A stretch of DNA of 15,241 bases, taken from assembly GCA_046727435.1 (NCBI GenBank), contig JBKPCR010000347.1, positions 1 to 15,241 on the forward strand, read 5' to 3'. A program made the position numbers and the translations under genes. Position 1 is the first letter of the stretch; each line of letters starts with the position of its first letter. Under the pieces are notes generated by a model. The model was given only the letters and a program-made list of their open reading frames with translations. It did not search any database and had not been told where the DNA came from. Source of the stretch: CAVPRW01 sp046727435 [NCBI: bacterium]. GTDB lineage: Bacteria > Tectomicrobia > Entotheonellia > J063. Below, in pieces: positions 14,554-15,241 of the stretch.

Positions 14554-14623
14554 TGCTTTGGCGACTGTGGAGGTGGTGTCTCCCCACCCGCCCCACGTGA
14601 GCCTGGAGGTGAGCCCCCTGCGG

Positions 14624-15241
14624 ATGCGAATGGACGGTGTTGCTGCTCTGCTGCCATGGTGTGTGCTGTGTCTTGCCCTCTGGTGTGTCCCCACTTGGGC
14701 GCAAGCGCCCGGCGCAAAAAAACTCATCTATTATGGCTGGGGTATTCGCGACACCCAGTATATCCGCGACCACTGGCACGAAATGGAACAGATGCCCTTC
14801 GACGGCACAGGAATTATCGTCGCCATTGATCGCCAGAGCTGGCAGCAAGGCCGACAGGCAACCGACAATCAGCTCGGCTGGCAGGTGACGGGGAAGCGGT
14901 TGTTCCAGATCGAGGCGTTTCGCGAGGCCATCGCGGACCTGAAAGCCGCGAAGTGGCGCGCGTTTACCGACAATTTTCTCCCGGTGGCCCTTTCCTCGGG
15001 CTACACGGCACAGCTGAACTGGTTCGATGATGAACGGTGGTTCGTCATCGTGAACAATTTTGGGGTGGTGGCGCAGATCGCTGCCGAAGGGGGCGTCAAA
15101 GGGTTGATCATCGATCCTGAAGATTACAATTATATGCTGTTCAAGTACCTTGATCAGCAACAGGTCCTGGATCGCCCTTTGGAAGCCTACATGGCCATGG
15201 CCCGTCAGCGCGGCCGGGAAGTGATGGCCGCGATCGTCGCC
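14624..15241 (+). CDS. Secreted protein, possibly glycoside-hydrolase-like, partial at window end
   Basis: The frame is open for 206 codons to the last base of the window without a stop. ATG 14624 has GGAGG 14 nt upstream; ATG 14630 and GTG 14597 or 14609 are alternatives. Residues about 5-28 form a signal peptide (ALLPWCVLCLALWC, cleavage near TWAQA), so the product is exported. The mature part begins KKLIYYGWGIRDTQYIRDHW, then EQMPFDGTGIIV and later GGVKGLIIDPEDYNY, a pattern like the beta/alpha-barrel start of putative glycosidase-like proteins. Its position after the epimerase suggests a role in polysaccharide processing. The family is inferred, not certain. Confidence 0.7.
   Translation, partial: MRMDGVAALLPWCVLCLALWCVPTWAQAPGAKKLIYYGWGIRDTQYIRDHWHEMEQMPFDGTGIIVAIDRQSWQQGRQATDNQLGWQVTGKRLFQIEAFREAIADLKAAKWRAFTDNFLPVALSSGYTAQLNWFDDERWFVIVNNFGVVAQIAAEGGVKGLIIDPEDYNYMLFKYLDQQQVLDRPLEAYMAMARQRGREVMAAIVA

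Overview
The window has two parts. Positions 474 to about 11,900 form a gene-poor, heavily decayed accessory region inserted behind a tRNA-Glu gene. From about 12,000 to the end lies an orderly locus of surface-polysaccharide type. Composition, good AGGAGG-type ribosome binding sites, a DUF3179 protein and a cytochrome P460 remnant fit a GC-rich Gram-negative-type lineage such as Nitrospirota or Methylomirabilota (NC10). This assignment is a guess, because no ribosomal marker is present.

Layout. (1) 277-469: tRNA-Lys(TTT) and tRNA-Glu(TTC) behind a plausible sigma70 promoter. (2) The 3' part of tRNA-Glu recurs as a direct repeat at 10829-10874 (46 bp, one mismatch) and as a degenerate copy at 11852-11905. 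A tyrosine-recombinase C-terminal remnant lies beside the second copy. This is the signature of integration into tRNA-Glu, probably twice in tandem. (3) Inside the island: a TumA/TumE-like toxin-antitoxin pair, a transposase frame with three amber codons, an intact TauE/SafE-type permease, and fragments of a solute-binding protein, a DUF3179 protein, a cytochrome P460, a cysteine hydrolase and a TetR regulator. (4) Among this debris are three redox genes that would normally be called broken but probably are not. They are a tandem-OsmC gene (6236-7267), a single-domain OsmC gene (8980-9531) and a peroxiredoxin-like gene (9751-10248, minus strand). Each is open along its whole length except for one TGA, and that TGA sits exactly where the family has its catalytic cysteine. 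Each TGA is followed by a stem-loop whose small apical loop has a G at position 2 and contains GU, with that G 18-22 nt past the TGA. This matches the bacterial SECIS layout, so I read them as selenoproteins.

The DUF3179 gene (4665) adds a fourth case. Its cysteine position holds TAA, yet a perfect 7-bp stem with a CGTGT loop sits at the same distance. It looks like a selenoprotein whose TGA mutated to TAA. Together the genes suggest a mobile selenocysteine-based peroxide or thiol-redox cassette, possibly once controlled by the adjacent TetR. No selenocysteine-insertion gene (selA, selB, selC or selD) is in the window.

(5) 12,017 onwards: a strong promoter, then a perfect 16-bp leader hairpin, a NusG/RfaH-like antiterminator, a sugar-nucleotide epimerase/dehydratase, a DUF2283 gene frameshifted in a G8 run, and the start of a secreted protein that runs off the window. 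The antiterminator plus leader hairpin suggests processive antitermination of a long polysaccharide operon.
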